From assembly GCF_900143005.1 (NCBI RefSeq), contig NZ_FRCS01000005.1, forward strand, positions 310,001-374,000: DNA of 64,000 nt, written 5' to 3'. Positions 41,482 to 49,999 of this stretch are shown piece after piece (position 1 is the stretch's first letter; each line of letters begins with the position of its first letter). Under the pieces are notes generated by a model. That model was not told the origin of the DNA and ran no database searches. It was given only the letters and a program-made list of their open reading frames with translations. Position numbers and translations under genes: made by a program. The DNA comes from Cryptosporangium aurantiacum (GTDB lineage Bacteria; Actinomycetota; Actinomycetes; Mycobacteriales; Cryptosporangiaceae).

Positions 41482-41972
41482 CTCTCTGCGGCCAGCTGCC
41501 GACGGAGCGCGGCCAGCCCCCGGGACACCTGCGATCGCACGGTCTGCGGTGTGCAGTCGAGGAGGCGGCCGATCTCCTCGTCGGGCAGGTCGGCGACGTA
41601 GCGCAGCACGACCGCCGCGCGCTGCTTCGGCGGCAGCCCGGCGAGCACCTGCCGCACCACCGCCGCGGAGTCGACAGCCGCCAGCGCGTCGTCCTCACGA
41701 CCGGCGTCGGGCACCTGCTCGACCGGGATGTCGGACTTCCGGCGCCGCCGGTTCAGGAACAGGTTGACCATCGTGCGCTGGGCGTACCCGACCGGGTTGC
41801 CGTCCTGCCGGATGCGCGGCCAGGCCAGCCCGACCCGGATCAGCGTCTCCTGCACCAGGTCCTCGGCGGCCGCCCGGTCTAGCGTCAGCGCGTGCCCGAG
41901 CCGCAGCAGACGGGCACCACTGGCACGGACGTACGCCTCGAAGTCGACGCTGCCCGCCGGGAACCCATCCAC
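41478..41972 (-). CDS. SigE-family ECF RNA polymerase sigma factor
   Basis: 164 residues. Region 2: RLLRLGHALTLDRAAAEDLV, QETLIRVGLAW, then NPVGYAQRTMVNLFLNRRRR. Region 4: LPPKQRAAVVLRYVADLPDE, IGRLLDCTPQTVRSQVSRGL. This matches the actinobacterial SigE/ECF41-unrelated subfamily TIGR02983. Start MDGFPAGSVDFEAYVRASG. It probably directs expression of its own operon with the downstream anti-sigma factor. Confidence 0.94.
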   Translation of the reverse strand: MDGFPAGSVDFEAYVRASGARLLRLGHALTLDRAAAEDLVQETLIRVGLAWPRIRQDGNPVGYAQRTMVNLFLNRRRRKSDIPVEQVPDAGREDDALAAVDSAAVVRQVLAGLPPKQRAAVVLRYVADLPDEEIGRLLDCTPQTVRSQVSRGLAALRRQLAAER

Positions 41973-41979
41973 GCCTTGA

Positions 41980-42579
41980 CTACACCGCGAACGCTCCGGT
42001 TTGTTGCACGCTCGGAGAATTCCGTCGGTCCCGGACCGTCCGCAGCGCCGTGCTCCACTCGACCAGGTCCGACAGCATCGTGCGCACCGTCTCCTCGCGG
42101 AACGGCTGCGGCCGGAACCGGGTGTAGTTCTCGAAATCGTGCGCGAGCGTGAGCGTCACGCTGGTGCCGACGTCCGCGATCCGGATCTGCGCCATGACCG
42201 AGCGGAGCTGCTCGACCGCGCGCGTTTCCCCCTCGCTCCCGTAGCTGACGAACGCGGCCGCCTTGTCCGTCCACTCCGCGTAGAGGAAGTCGATCGCGTT
42301 CTTCAGCGACGCCGGCATTCCGTGGTTGTACTCGGCCGTCACGAATACGAAGCCGTCGAATCGCGTGATCAGTTCGGCCCAGCGGCGGGTGTGCGGTCGG
42401 TCGTAGTTCCCGAGCATCGGTGCCTGCTCTTCGTCCAGCAGCGGCAGGTCGATGTCCTTCAGGTCGATCAGTTCGTAGTCGGCCCCGCCGTGTCGTTCCG
42501 CGAGATCGTGGACCCACTGGCCCACCGCCAGTCCGGCCCTGCCGGGCCGGACGCTCCCGACGACGATCGCGACGCGCAG
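41980..42579 (-). CDS. NADPH-dependent FMN reductase
   Basis: About 199 residues of flavodoxin fold. LRVAIVVGSVRPGR at the very N-terminus binds FMN phosphate, and FVFVTAEYNHGMPASLKNAI is the family signature. It reduces FMN or quinones with NADPH. No ATG, GTG or TTG exists in frame between the first conserved residue and the divergent AraC gene, so CTG at 42579 is given as a provisional start; a base-call error is an alternative. An ECF sigma gene lies just downstream on the same strand. Confidence 0.85.
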   Translation of the reverse strand: MRVAIVVGSVRPGRAGLAVGQWVHDLAERHGGADYELIDLKDIDLPLLDEEQAPMLGNYDRPHTRRWAELITRFDGFVFVTAEYNHGMPASLKNAIDFLYAEWTDKAAAFVSYGSEGETRAVEQLRSVMAQIRIADVGTSVTLTLAHDFENYTRFRPQPFREETVRTMLSDLVEWSTALRTVRDRRNSPSVQQTGAFAV

Positions 42580-42587
42580 GTTGTGCT

Positions 42588-43538
42588 GTGGATGTCCTGA
42601 GCGATGCCGTCGGCGCTGCCCGCACCGGTCACCCGACCTCGTATCGGGTGGAGTTCCGGGCGCCGTGGGGGCGTCGCTTCCCGTCGGTGCCGGGCGCCGG
42701 GTTCCACGTCGTCCTCGAAGGCTCGGCGTGGTTGATCGGCCCGGGAGCCGAACCGGTCGCGGTCGGCGTCGGCGACGTCGTGCTCTTCCCGCACGGCCAC
42801 GCGCACGGCATGGCAGGCCATCCGGACGCGCCACTCCTACCGATGGCCTACGTGCTGCCGGACGACACCCGCCCGACCGCGCAGGCCACCGTCCACGTCG
42901 GCCCCGACCAGGAAAGCCCCGACCACGAGGGCCCCGGCGGCCCGGTGACCGTGATGCTGTGCGGCCTCTACCGTTTCGCGCGGGAACGACCGCACCCCCT
43001 GCTCCGGGACCTGCCCGACGTGATCCACCTCCCGGCCCAGCTCGGACGGCATCCCGGTCTGCGAGCCACCGTGGACCTGCTGGCCACGGAACTCGACGCT
43101 CCGCGGGCCGGCTCGTCCGCGGCGATCACCGCGCTCCTCGACCTGCTGCTGGTGCATCTGCTCCGGGCCCGGTTGGACGACGATCCGGCGGCTGGCTGGG
43201 GCAGCGCACTGGCCGATCCGATCGTCGGGCCCGCGCTCCGAGCGATGCACGACGAGCCGGCGAAGCCGTGGACGGTCCGCGAGCTCGGAGGGCTCGCCGG
43301 GGCGTCCCGAGCCGCGTTCGCCCGCCGGTTCAAGCGGCTGGTCGGCCAGGGGCCGCTCGGGTACCTCACGTGGTGGCGGATGACGCTCGCCGCCGACCTG
43401 CTCCGACGCTCCGACGCACCGCTCGCCGTGGTCAGTAGGCAGATCGGCTACACGTCGGAGTACGCGTTCGCGAACGCGTTCCGGCGCGAGTACGGAACCT
43501 CGCCGGGTCGCTACCGCGTCCTGCGCGGGTCTCCTTGA
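42588..43538 (+). CDS. AraC-family regulator with cupin domain
   Basis: 316 residues. An N-terminal AraC_binding_6/cupin domain (FHVVLEGSAWLIGPG, DVVLFPHGHAHGM) and a C-terminal AraC DNA-binding domain (WTVRELGGLAGASRAAFARR, QIGYTSEYAFANAFRREYGT, SPGRYR). GTG 42588 starts eight bases from the FMN reductase on the other strand. This class commonly represses or activates the divergent oxidoreductase, so that gene is its likely target. Confidence 0.92.
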   Translation: MDVLSDAVGAARTGHPTSYRVEFRAPWGRRFPSVPGAGFHVVLEGSAWLIGPGAEPVAVGVGDVVLFPHGHAHGMAGHPDAPLLPMAYVLPDDTRPTAQATVHVGPDQESPDHEGPGGPVTVMLCGLYRFARERPHPLLRDLPDVIHLPAQLGRHPGLRATVDLLATELDAPRAGSSAAITALLDLLLVHLLRARLDDDPAAGWGSALADPIVGPALRAMHDEPAKPWTVRELGGLAGASRAAFARRFKRLVGQGPLGYLTWWRMTLAADLLRRSDAPLAVVSRQIGYTSEYAFANAFRREYGTSPGRYRVLRGSP

Positions 43539-43591
43539 TCGTGGTCGCCCACCGTGCAGTTCCTGCTGCTGCCGAAATCCATGGTGGATGC

Positions 43592-44776
43592 TCATGAGGC
43601 CGCCCGCTCGTAGGCCACGGGGTACTCCGGCAGGTCCAGCGCGGCGGCGGCCTTCGTCGTCATCCGGTTGAAGAAGCCGGCCAGCGGACGCCAGTTCAGC
43701 ATCCGGTAGGCGCGGTTGCGGGTCTTGATCTTGGCCGCGGTCGGTGGCGCGAGGAACGGACCAGCGCCGCGCCCCTGCTTCTGGCAACCCTCGACGTACG
43801 GGCGCATGACCTGCTCGAACCGGGCGAACGCCGCGCTGTGATCGGTCGCGCCCGCCAGCTCGCCGGCGAGCACGTACGCGCCGACCACGGCCAGCCCGTT
43901 GCCCAGCCCACCGAGCGACGGCGCCCAGGCGGCGTCGCCGAGCAGCGCGATCCGTCCGTTCGACCAGCGGTCGAGGTGGATCTGGCTCAGCGAGTCGAAG
44001 TAGAAGTCCGGTGCCGTGCGGGCGGCGTCCAGCAGTGCCGGGACCTCCCAGCCCAGCCCGGCGAACCGTTCGGCGACGATCCGGCGCTGCTGCTCGACGT
44101 CGCGATGGTCGTAGTCCAGCGGCTCGGACGCGAAGGCCAGCATCGCGCCACTCCCCTTGTCCGTGTGGCCGACCGACACGAGTTTGCCCGGCACGTTGAA
44201 GAGCCGCCCGGAGTGATCGAGCCCGAGGTTGTTCGGCGCGGAAAACGTCGCGAAGTAGTACCCGGTGTCCCAGCGGTAGTCGGCCTCCGGCCCCCAGGCC
44301 AGGCGCCGCACGCCCGAGTGCAGCCCGTCCGCGCCCACGACCAGGTCGTACGTTCCCGGTTCCCGGTTCGCGAACGTGACGTCGACGCCGTCCGCGGTCT
44401 GGGTCAGGCTCGTGATCCAGTCGCCGAAGACGTACTCGGCCGACCCGCGCGAGGCCCGGTACAGGACTTCGGCCAGGTCACCGCGCTCGACCTCGACGTC
44501 GCCGCTCATCAGGTGCGCGGGCAGGCTGACGACCGGCCGCCCGTCGGCGTCGACGATGACCATCTCCTCCATCCCGGGGTCGAGGCTCTTCAGCTCCTCC
44601 AGCAGACCCATGCGGCGCAGCACGGTCAGGTGGACATCACCGCGGAAGTCGACCGCCGCGCCGCCGCGTCGTAGGGCGGGAGCCCGCTCCACCACCGTGG
44701 CGTCGATGCCGTGCCGACCGAGCCAGTAGGCGAGGGCGGGGCCGGCGATGCTCGCGCCGGAAATGAGGACGTGCAT
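43592..44776 (-). CDS. FAD-dependent monooxygenase
   Basis: 394 residues of the PHBH/TetX-like flavoprotein hydroxylase group. It begins MHVLISGASIAGPALAYWLG (Rossmann GxGxxG variant, GASIAG), with the DG motif near VVGADGLHSGVRR and the second FAD motif GRIALLGDAAWAPSLGGLG. It hydroxylates an aromatic or polyketide-like substrate, unidentified here. The gene is divergent from a TetR repressor with a strong operator between them, so inducible detoxification or tailoring is likely. Confidence 0.93.
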   Translation of the reverse strand: MHVLISGASIAGPALAYWLGRHGIDATVVERAPALRRGGAAVDFRGDVHLTVLRRMGLLEELKSLDPGMEEMVIVDADGRPVVSLPAHLMSGDVEVERGDLAEVLYRASRGSAEYVFGDWITSLTQTADGVDVTFANREPGTYDLVVGADGLHSGVRRLAWGPEADYRWDTGYYFATFSAPNNLGLDHSGRLFNVPGKLVSVGHTDKGSGAMLAFASEPLDYDHRDVEQQRRIVAERFAGLGWEVPALLDAARTAPDFYFDSLSQIHLDRWSNGRIALLGDAAWAPSLGGLGNGLAVVGAYVLAGELAGATDHSAAFARFEQVMRPYVEGCQKQGRGAGPFLAPPTAAKIKTRNRAYRMLNWRPLAGFFNRMTTKAAAALDLPEYPVAYERAAS

Positions 44777-44828
44777 GAGAACTCCTCGGTCGTCCGATCA
44801 GGTCCGATCCGACGGTAGAGCGGATTTG

Positions 44829-44864
44829 GGCGGATGCGCAAGACGTACGCCTAATGCATCCGCC
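44829..44864. promoter_or_regulatory. TetR operator candidate
   Basis: GGCGGATGC (44829-44837) and GCATCCGCC (44856-44864) are perfect 9-base inverted repeats; with flanks, 11 of 12 positions pair (TTGGGCGGATGC / GCATCCGCCTAA). CGCCTAA is also repeated in direct orientation within it. It lies between the monooxygenase and the TetR gene. Confidence 0.75.
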
Positions 44865-44895
44865 TAAGACGACCGATCGAGTAAGGTCGACGTCC

Positions 44896-45468
44896 ATGGG
44901 CAACCGGGAAGCGCTTCTCGCCGGCGCGAAGCAGTGCCTGCGCGACAAGGGCTACGCAGCGACCACCGTCCGCGACATCACCGCAGCCGCCGGTGGCGTG
45001 AGCATGGCCGCGATCGGCTACCACTTCGGCTCGCGCGAGGCGCTGCTGAACGCGGCGATGGTCGAGTCGATGGACGAGCTGGGAACGGCAGCCGGGCTGG
45101 CCCTCGCCTCGTCCCCCTCCGACGACTACGAGGGGCTCTGGTCGCAGCTGATCGAGTCGTTCACCCGCGACCGGTCGCTCTGGCTGGCCAGCATCGAGGC
45201 GTTCGCCCAGGCCGGTCGCTCGCCGGAGCTGGCGGCGCAGATCGGCGCCGCGGTGCAGGAGGGGCGTCGCGGGGTGACCGCCGCGTTGACCGGCACGCCC
45301 GCGGACGGCGTCGACGAACAGGCGGTGCGCAGCGTCGGGTCGGTGCACATGGCCCTGATGTCCGGGGTGATGATCCAGTGGCTCGCCGACCCGAGCAAGG
45401 CGCCGTCCGCCGCCGAGCTCGTCGCGGGCCTCCGCTCGATCGCCGCATTGATCGAGAACAACGGCTGA
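44896..45468 (+). CDS. TetR-family repressor
   Basis: About 190 residues. Helix-turn-helix KGYAATTVRDITAAAGGVSM and AIGYHFGSREALLNAAM are classical TetR; the C-terminal ~120 residues form the ligand-binding helices. ATG 44896 is preferred over ATG 44854, because the latter overlaps the proposed operator. It should repress the divergent monooxygenase. RidA follows 44 bases downstream. Confidence 0.93.
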   Translation: MGNREALLAGAKQCLRDKGYAATTVRDITAAAGGVSMAAIGYHFGSREALLNAAMVESMDELGTAAGLALASSPSDDYEGLWSQLIESFTRDRSLWLASIEAFAQAGRSPELAAQIGAAVQEGRRGVTAALTGTPADGVDEQAVRSVGSVHMALMSGVMIQWLADPSKAPSAAELVAGLRSIAALIENNG

Positions 45469-45512
45469 ATATTCGCGCGCGCTCGCCGCCGCACGTGTCT
45501 TAGGTTCCGCCC

Positions 45513-45899
45513 ATGACGGAGCGGCTCACGATTCTCAGCGGTTCGACCTTCGAGGAACAGATCGGCTACGCCCGGGCGGTGGTCGACGGTGACCACGTCT
45601 ACGTCTCGGGCACCACCGGCTTCGACTACTCGACGATGACGATCGCGGACGACGTCGTGGAGCAGGCCGAGCAGTGCCTGCGCAACATCGGCGCCGCGCT
45701 CGCCGAAGCGCGGTGCACGTTCGCCGACGTCGTCCGGGTCCGGTATCTGCTGCCCGACCGCGCCGACTTCGAGCCCTGCTGGCCGGTGCTGCGCCGGACG
45801 TTCGGCGACGTCCGCCCGGCCGCCACGATGCTCGTCACCGGCCTCGCCGACCCACGGATGAGGATCGAGATCGAGGTCGACGCCCGGCGTCGCACCTGA
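45513..45899 (+). CDS. RidA-family protein
   Basis: 128 residues of the YjgF/YER057c/UK114 (RidA) family, which hydrolyse reactive enamines/imines. GYARAVVDGDHVYVSGTTGF and DVVRVRYLLPDRADFEP are typical. The substrate-carboxylate-binding Arg of archetypal RidA is at the VRVRYLL position, and the C-terminal Glu lies in RIEIEVDA. This outlier may be a subfamily without confirmed deaminase activity. Confidence 0.92.
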   Translation: MTERLTILSGSTFEEQIGYARAVVDGDHVYVSGTTGFDYSTMTIADDVVEQAEQCLRNIGAALAEARCTFADVVRVRYLLPDRADFEPCWPVLRRTFGDVRPAATMLVTGLADPRMRIEIEVDARRRT

Positions 45900-45922
45900 G
45901 CCTCGCTCGGGATCGGACCGGC

Positions 45923-46891
45923 TCAAAGCGACCTGCGCCGCACGCCCCACAGGGCGACCCCGGCGAGTAACCCGGAGAGGCCGAGCAGCAGACCGAGCTC
46001 GAGCCACTGGAACGTCCAATACCGGTCGGCCGGGTGATACGAGACCTCGACGTGCAGGTCGAGCGCTTCCAAACAGGCCGGTGCGCTCTCCGGCGACCGG
46101 TCGACGCAGGCGCGGTAACGGTCGAGGTCGACGACGCGGCCGTCGGCGCCCAGCAGCTTCGTGGTGGAGACCACCATCGCGCCCGGGATCCGGACGCCGC
46201 TGATCGCGGCGTCGGCTCCGAGGAACCGCAGGCCCCCGATCGCCTCCGCGGTCATCGGCTGCGACGCGGTCACCGGCGGCCGTAGCTGCGGGCGGACGAG
46301 AGTCGGCGTGACGATCTGGGCCACGACCACCAGCACCACGGTCAGCGCCATCGCCGGCAACGTGCGCCGCAGAAGCAGTCCGAGCACCGCGCCGAGGACG
46401 AACGCGAACACCGCGTACCCGACCGGCGCGACGTTCCGGGTGCCGAACAGCAACGCGGTGAACCGGTCGGCGGCCACCGCGTCGTACGGGCTCGCCGCCC
46501 AGGTGAGCAGCGCGCTGAACAGGCCCGCGACCACTGCGGTCGCCGCGCCGACGACGAGCAGCTTGACCGCCAGCCAGCGCTGCCGGGTGATGCTCTGGTT
46601 CCACACCAGCCGATGTGTGCCCGCCTCCAGCTCCCGGGCGACCAGCGGCGCGCCCCAGAACGCACCCACCAGCGCCGGGAGCACGAGCAGCCCGGCGTCG
46701 AGGAAGTACAGCCGGTTCGCGAACCGGTGCTCGAACGACTCCGCCAGGCCCTCGCAGCCGGATTCGCACCGGACGTACGCGCTGTGCCGGATCTGGTAGG
46801 CCACCACGACCAGGTAGACCGCGAGCGCGCCGAGCACGAGGCCCGCGACCACCGCCTGCGCGCGGAACTGCCGCCAACTGAGCCACGTCAT
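45923..46891 (-). CDS. ABC transporter permease
   Basis: 322 residues with six predicted membrane helices and a large outer loop containing Cys residues (CVDRSPESAPACLEALD). ARELEAGTHRLVWNQSITRQ is characteristic of ABC-2 permeases of the actinomycete "transporter permease" group. ATG 46891 overlaps the ATPase stop (ATGA). The cargo is unknown. Confidence 0.88.
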   Translation of the reverse strand: MTWLSWRQFRAQAVVAGLVLGALAVYLVVVAYQIRHSAYVRCESGCEGLAESFEHRFANRLYFLDAGLLVLPALVGAFWGAPLVARELEAGTHRLVWNQSITRQRWLAVKLLVVGAATAVVAGLFSALLTWAASPYDAVAADRFTALLFGTRNVAPVGYAVFAFVLGAVLGLLLRRTLPAMALTVVLVVVAQIVTPTLVRPQLRPPVTASQPMTAEAIGGLRFLGADAAISGVRIPGAMVVSTTKLLGADGRVVDLDRYRACVDRSPESAPACLEALDLHVEVSYHPADRYWTFQWLELGLLLGLSGLLAGVALWGVRRRSL

Positions 46892-47661
46892 CGCGCGCCC
46901 CCGAGGTAGCTCAGGACGAGGTCTTCCAGCGTCACGGGGAGCGCCCCGGGCGGTGGTGACGATGTCCGGACGATCGTGCCGCCGACTCGATGGTGGGCGG
47001 CGAGCAGGTCCTGGACGTCCCCGGCGATCTGGACTCGCGCGCCGCCGAGCACGATCAGGTGGTCGCAGACCCGCTCGACGTCGGAGAGCAGGTGGGAGGA
47101 GAGCACGGCGGTCCCGCCGAGCTCGGCGATCGACTCCCGCAGGTTCTGCAGGAACTCGGATCGGGCCAGCGGGTCGAGCGCCGCCGCCGGCTCGTCGAGA
47201 ACGAGCAACTCCGGACGCTTCGCCGCAGCCAGCGTCAGCACGAGGCCGGCGCGCTGGCCGCCGGAGAGCCGACCGGCTTTCTGGTCGGACGCCACCCCGG
47301 CCTCCGCGAGCCGCCGACGGGCGAGGGGTGCGTCCCACCGCGGGTTGAGACGGGCGCCGAGCCGCAGGTGGTCGGCGACCGTGAGGTCCCGGTAGACCGG
47401 GGCGTCCTGAGCGACGAAGCCCACCCGCGCCAGGTGCCGGGCGTCGGCGGCCGGGCGGGTGCCGAAGACCCGCAGCGTGCCGGACGATGGTGCGATCAGC
47501 CCGCACACCAGCTGGAGCAGCGTCGACTTGCCTGCGCCGTTCGGACCGACTAGGCCGACGATCCGGCCGGGCGGTACGTGGAGGTCACAGTCGGCCAACG
47601 CGGTGCGGCGGCCGTAACGTTTGCCCAGGCCATCGGCCTCGAGCACGGGTGTGGATGTCAT
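46888..47661 (-). CDS. ABC transporter ATP-binding protein
   Basis: 257 residues. Walker A GPNGAGKST, signature LSGGQRAGLVL, Walker B LLVLDEPAAALDP and switch SSHLLSDVERV. It is coupled to the permease by a four-base overlap. The gene is divergent from a two-component system 108 bases away, a layout typical of stress- or antibiotic-responsive exporters. Confidence 0.95.
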   Translation of the reverse strand: MTSTPVLEADGLGKRYGRRTALADCDLHVPPGRIVGLVGPNGAGKSTLLQLVCGLIAPSSGTLRVFGTRPAADARHLARVGFVAQDAPVYRDLTVADHLRLGARLNPRWDAPLARRRLAEAGVASDQKAGRLSGGQRAGLVLTLAAAKRPELLVLDEPAAALDPLARSEFLQNLRESIAELGGTAVLSSHLLSDVERVCDHLIVLGGARVQIAGDVQDLLAAHHRVGGTIVRTSSPPPGALPVTLEDLVLSYLGGAR

Positions 47662-47769
47662 GGGTGGAAGCGTCCGGGGTGGCCCAGGTCCGGGGCACCC
47701 TGCCGATGACCGGTTCCGGTCGTACTTTTGACCGGTTCGGCCCCGACGACGATTTCGTAACCTCACGGA

Positions 47770-48876
47770 GTGCGGAATCCACCCTGGAGCGAAGCGTCCC
47801 TCGGCGTCGCATTCGTGGTCCTGGCGGTCTACACGGCCGTGGCGATCGGCGTCAGCTGGGGTGGGACCTACTGGGTCTTCGACGCTGCGGCCGGGGCGGC
47901 GCTGGCCGGGTGCGCGATGGTCCGACGGCGGCATCTCCGGGCAGCGGCCGGTGCCGGGCTGGCCGTCGCGGCGGTGGCGATCCTGGTCGCTTGGGCGGCC
48001 GAGTTACCCCGGGAGCCGGGGCCGGTGGCCGTGCTGGCGCTGGGGGTGCTGGTGGCGGACGCCGTACGGACGCTTCCGAGCGGCTCGGCGGGAGCGGTGG
48101 CGCTGGGAGGCCTGGCCGTCGTCGGTGGCAGCATCGCGGCGGGCGGTGTGGGGGCCATGCCGGTGCTCAACGCTCTCGGCTGGGTCGCGGCGGTCGGGAT
48201 CGGGTTCGCGCTGCGCGCCGCGGACGATCGTCGCCGCGCCACGCTGGAGGCGATCCGCCGGGAGGAACGCCTGGAGTTGGCTCGCGAACTGCACGACGTG
48301 GTCGCGCATCACGTCACCGGGATCGTCGTCCAGGCGCAGGCGGCTCAGCTCGCCACCCGCCGGAACGACGCGCTGGCACCGCTCGGCCCGTCGCTCGCCG
48401 AGATCGAGGAAGCGGGCTCCGAGGCGTTGGCCGCGATGCGACGGGTCGTCGGGGTGCTGCGCAACACGTCGGACGCCGCTCCGACCACCGCCGGCTCGGA
48501 GGACCTCACCGCACTGCTCGACCGGTTCGAGTCCCGGCACGGGTCGATAGTCGAACGGCAGGTGCCCGACGAGCTTCCCGGCCGCCCACCGGAGGTCGCC
48601 AGCACCGCGTACCGGATCGTCCAGGAGGCGCTGACGAACGTGTCGCGGCATGCCCCGAACGCCCGGTCGGTCGGCGTCCGGATCACCACCGAGGACCGGC
48701 AGCTCATCGTCGAAGTCACCGACGACGCACCGTACGGCGCAACGCGTTACCACCGCCCGGGGTACGGCCTCGCCGGCATGCGCGAACGCGTCGAGTCGCT
48801 CGGCGGCACGCTCTCCGCGGGTCCGCGCGACGGCTCCGGCTGGGCCGTCCGCGCGAACCTGCCGGTGCCGTTGTGA
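47770..48876 (+). CDS. NarL-type sensor histidine kinase
   Basis: 368 residues. Four to five N-terminal membrane helices (about 10-150) are followed by HisKA_3 (ELARELHDVVAHHVTG, phospho-acceptor His175) and HATPase_c (RIVQEALTNVSRHAPNARSV, GYGLAGMRERVE). The signal is unknown; no extracytoplasmic loop is large. The stop overlaps the response regulator start by four bases. Confidence 0.94.
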   Translation: MRNPPWSEASLGVAFVVLAVYTAVAIGVSWGGTYWVFDAAAGAALAGCAMVRRRHLRAAAGAGLAVAAVAILVAWAAELPREPGPVAVLALGVLVADAVRTLPSGSAGAVALGGLAVVGGSIAAGGVGAMPVLNALGWVAAVGIGFALRAADDRRRATLEAIRREERLELARELHDVVAHHVTGIVVQAQAAQLATRRNDALAPLGPSLAEIEEAGSEALAAMRRVVGVLRNTSDAAPTTAGSEDLTALLDRFESRHGSIVERQVPDELPGRPPEVASTAYRIVQEALTNVSRHAPNARSVGVRITTEDRQLIVEVTDDAPYGATRYHRPGYGLAGMRERVESLGGTLSAGPRDGSGWAVRANLPVPL

Positions 48877-49520
48877 CGATCCGCGTGCTGCTCGCCGACG
48901 ACCAGGCGATGGTCCGCGGCGGCCTGCGTCTGATCCTGGAGGACCAGCCCGACCTCACGGTCGTGGCCGAGGCCGTCGACGGCGCCGAGGCGGTCGCGCT
49001 GGCCAGGGAACTGCGGCCGGACGTCTGCCTGGTCGACATCCGGATGCCGCGGCTCGACGGGTTGGAGGTCACCCGTGCGCTGGCCGGGCCGGGCGTCCGC
49101 GACCCGCTGCGGGTCGTCGTCGTCACGACGTTCGACCTGGACGAGTACGTCTACGGCGCGCTGCGGGCGGGCGCGGTCGGTTTCCTGCTCAAGGACGCCG
49201 GTCCGGCGCTGCTCGTGGAGGCGGTCCGGGCCGCGCACGCCGGGGACGCGCTGGTGTCGCCGTCGGTCACGGTGCGGCTGCTGCGTCACGTCAACGGCGT
49301 CGCACCGGCCCGCGCCCCGCTCGCCCGGCCGCTGACCGACCGCGAGCTGGAGGTGGTCCGCGCCGTCGCCCGCGGCCGCACCAACCGGGAGATCGCCGCC
49401 GAGCTGTTCATCTCGCTCAGCACGGTAAAGAGCCACGTCTCCGGGATCCAGGCCAAACTCGACGTCCGCAACCGGGTCGAGATCGCCGCCTGGGCGTGGG
49501 AGAACCAGCTGGTCAGCTAG
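48873..49520 (+). CDS. NarL/LuxR-type response regulator
   Basis: 215 residues from GTG 48873. Receiver domain with Asp55 (VDIRMP), acidic pocket LLADD and Lys in LLKDAG; LuxR helix-turn-helix RELEVVRAVARGRTNREIAA and LFISLSTVKSHVSGIQAKL. It is the partner of the upstream kinase. The divergent ABC exporter is its likely target. Its end overlaps the convergent MarR gene by eight bases. Confidence 0.95.
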   Translation: MTIRVLLADDQAMVRGGLRLILEDQPDLTVVAEAVDGAEAVALARELRPDVCLVDIRMPRLDGLEVTRALAGPGVRDPLRVVVVTTFDLDEYVYGALRAGAVGFLLKDAGPALLVEAVRAAHAGDALVSPSVTVRLLRHVNGVAPARAPLARPLTDRELEVVRAVARGRTNREIAAELFISLSTVKSHVSGIQAKLDVRNRVEIAAWAWENQLVS

Positions 49521-49935
49521 CTCGCACGGCCGCGTGCAGCGTTTGCAGCGCGGCGACGAACGCCTCTCGCTGCGCCGGCGGCAGCACCGCCAGGAGCTGC
49601 TCCTCCTCGCGCTGGATCGCGGCCTGCACCGCGTCGCGGAGCTGCCGGCCCTTCGGGGTGATCGAGAGGACGCGAGCGCGCCGGTCGTCCGGGGCGGGGC
49701 CCCGCTCGATCAGCCCGTCGGCCTGGAGCTGGTCGAGCACCGCGATCAGCCGGGTCTTGTCGGCGCCGATCGCCTCGGCCAGCGCGGCCTGCGTCCGTAC
49801 CGGCTGGTCGTCGAGGCTCAGCAGCACGGTGTAGCCCCACATCGAGAGCTGGTGCTCCTGCAGGATCGGCCGCTCCAACGCGACGAGCACTCGCCCGATC
49901 GGGCCCATCATCGCGGCCAGATCCGGTCGGGTCAT
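49513..49935 (-). CDS. MarR-family regulator
   Basis: 140 residues. The winged helix is clear: LSLDDQPVRTQAALAEAIGA, DKTRLIAVLDQLQADGLI, RGPAPDDRRARVLSITPKGR. MarR proteins bind aromatic ligands and regulate a divergent gene. The divergent gene at 49987 encodes a DinB-like protein, and an inverted repeat lies between them. Confidence 0.93.
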   Translation of the reverse strand: MTRPDLAAMMGPIGRVLVALERPILQEHQLSMWGYTVLLSLDDQPVRTQAALAEAIGADKTRLIAVLDQLQADGLIERGPAPDDRRARVLSITPKGRQLRDAVQAAIQREEEQLLAVLPPAQREAFVAALQTLHAAVRAS

Positions 49936-49951
49936 GCCGAGAAGATACCCG

Positions 49952-49999
49952 TTGACAAATCATAAGCATGAGCACATCGTAAGCTGATGCTTATTGATT
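49952..49999 (+). promoter_or_regulatory. MarR operator and promoter
   Basis: TTGACA at 49952-49957 is a near-consensus -35. AATCATAAGCAT (49958-49969) and ATGCTTATTGATT (49987-49999) are inverted repeats with one base indel; the TAAGCAT/ATGCTTA core is perfect. The right arm covers the start codon of the downstream gene, so MarR binding would block both promoter and start. Confidence 0.65.
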
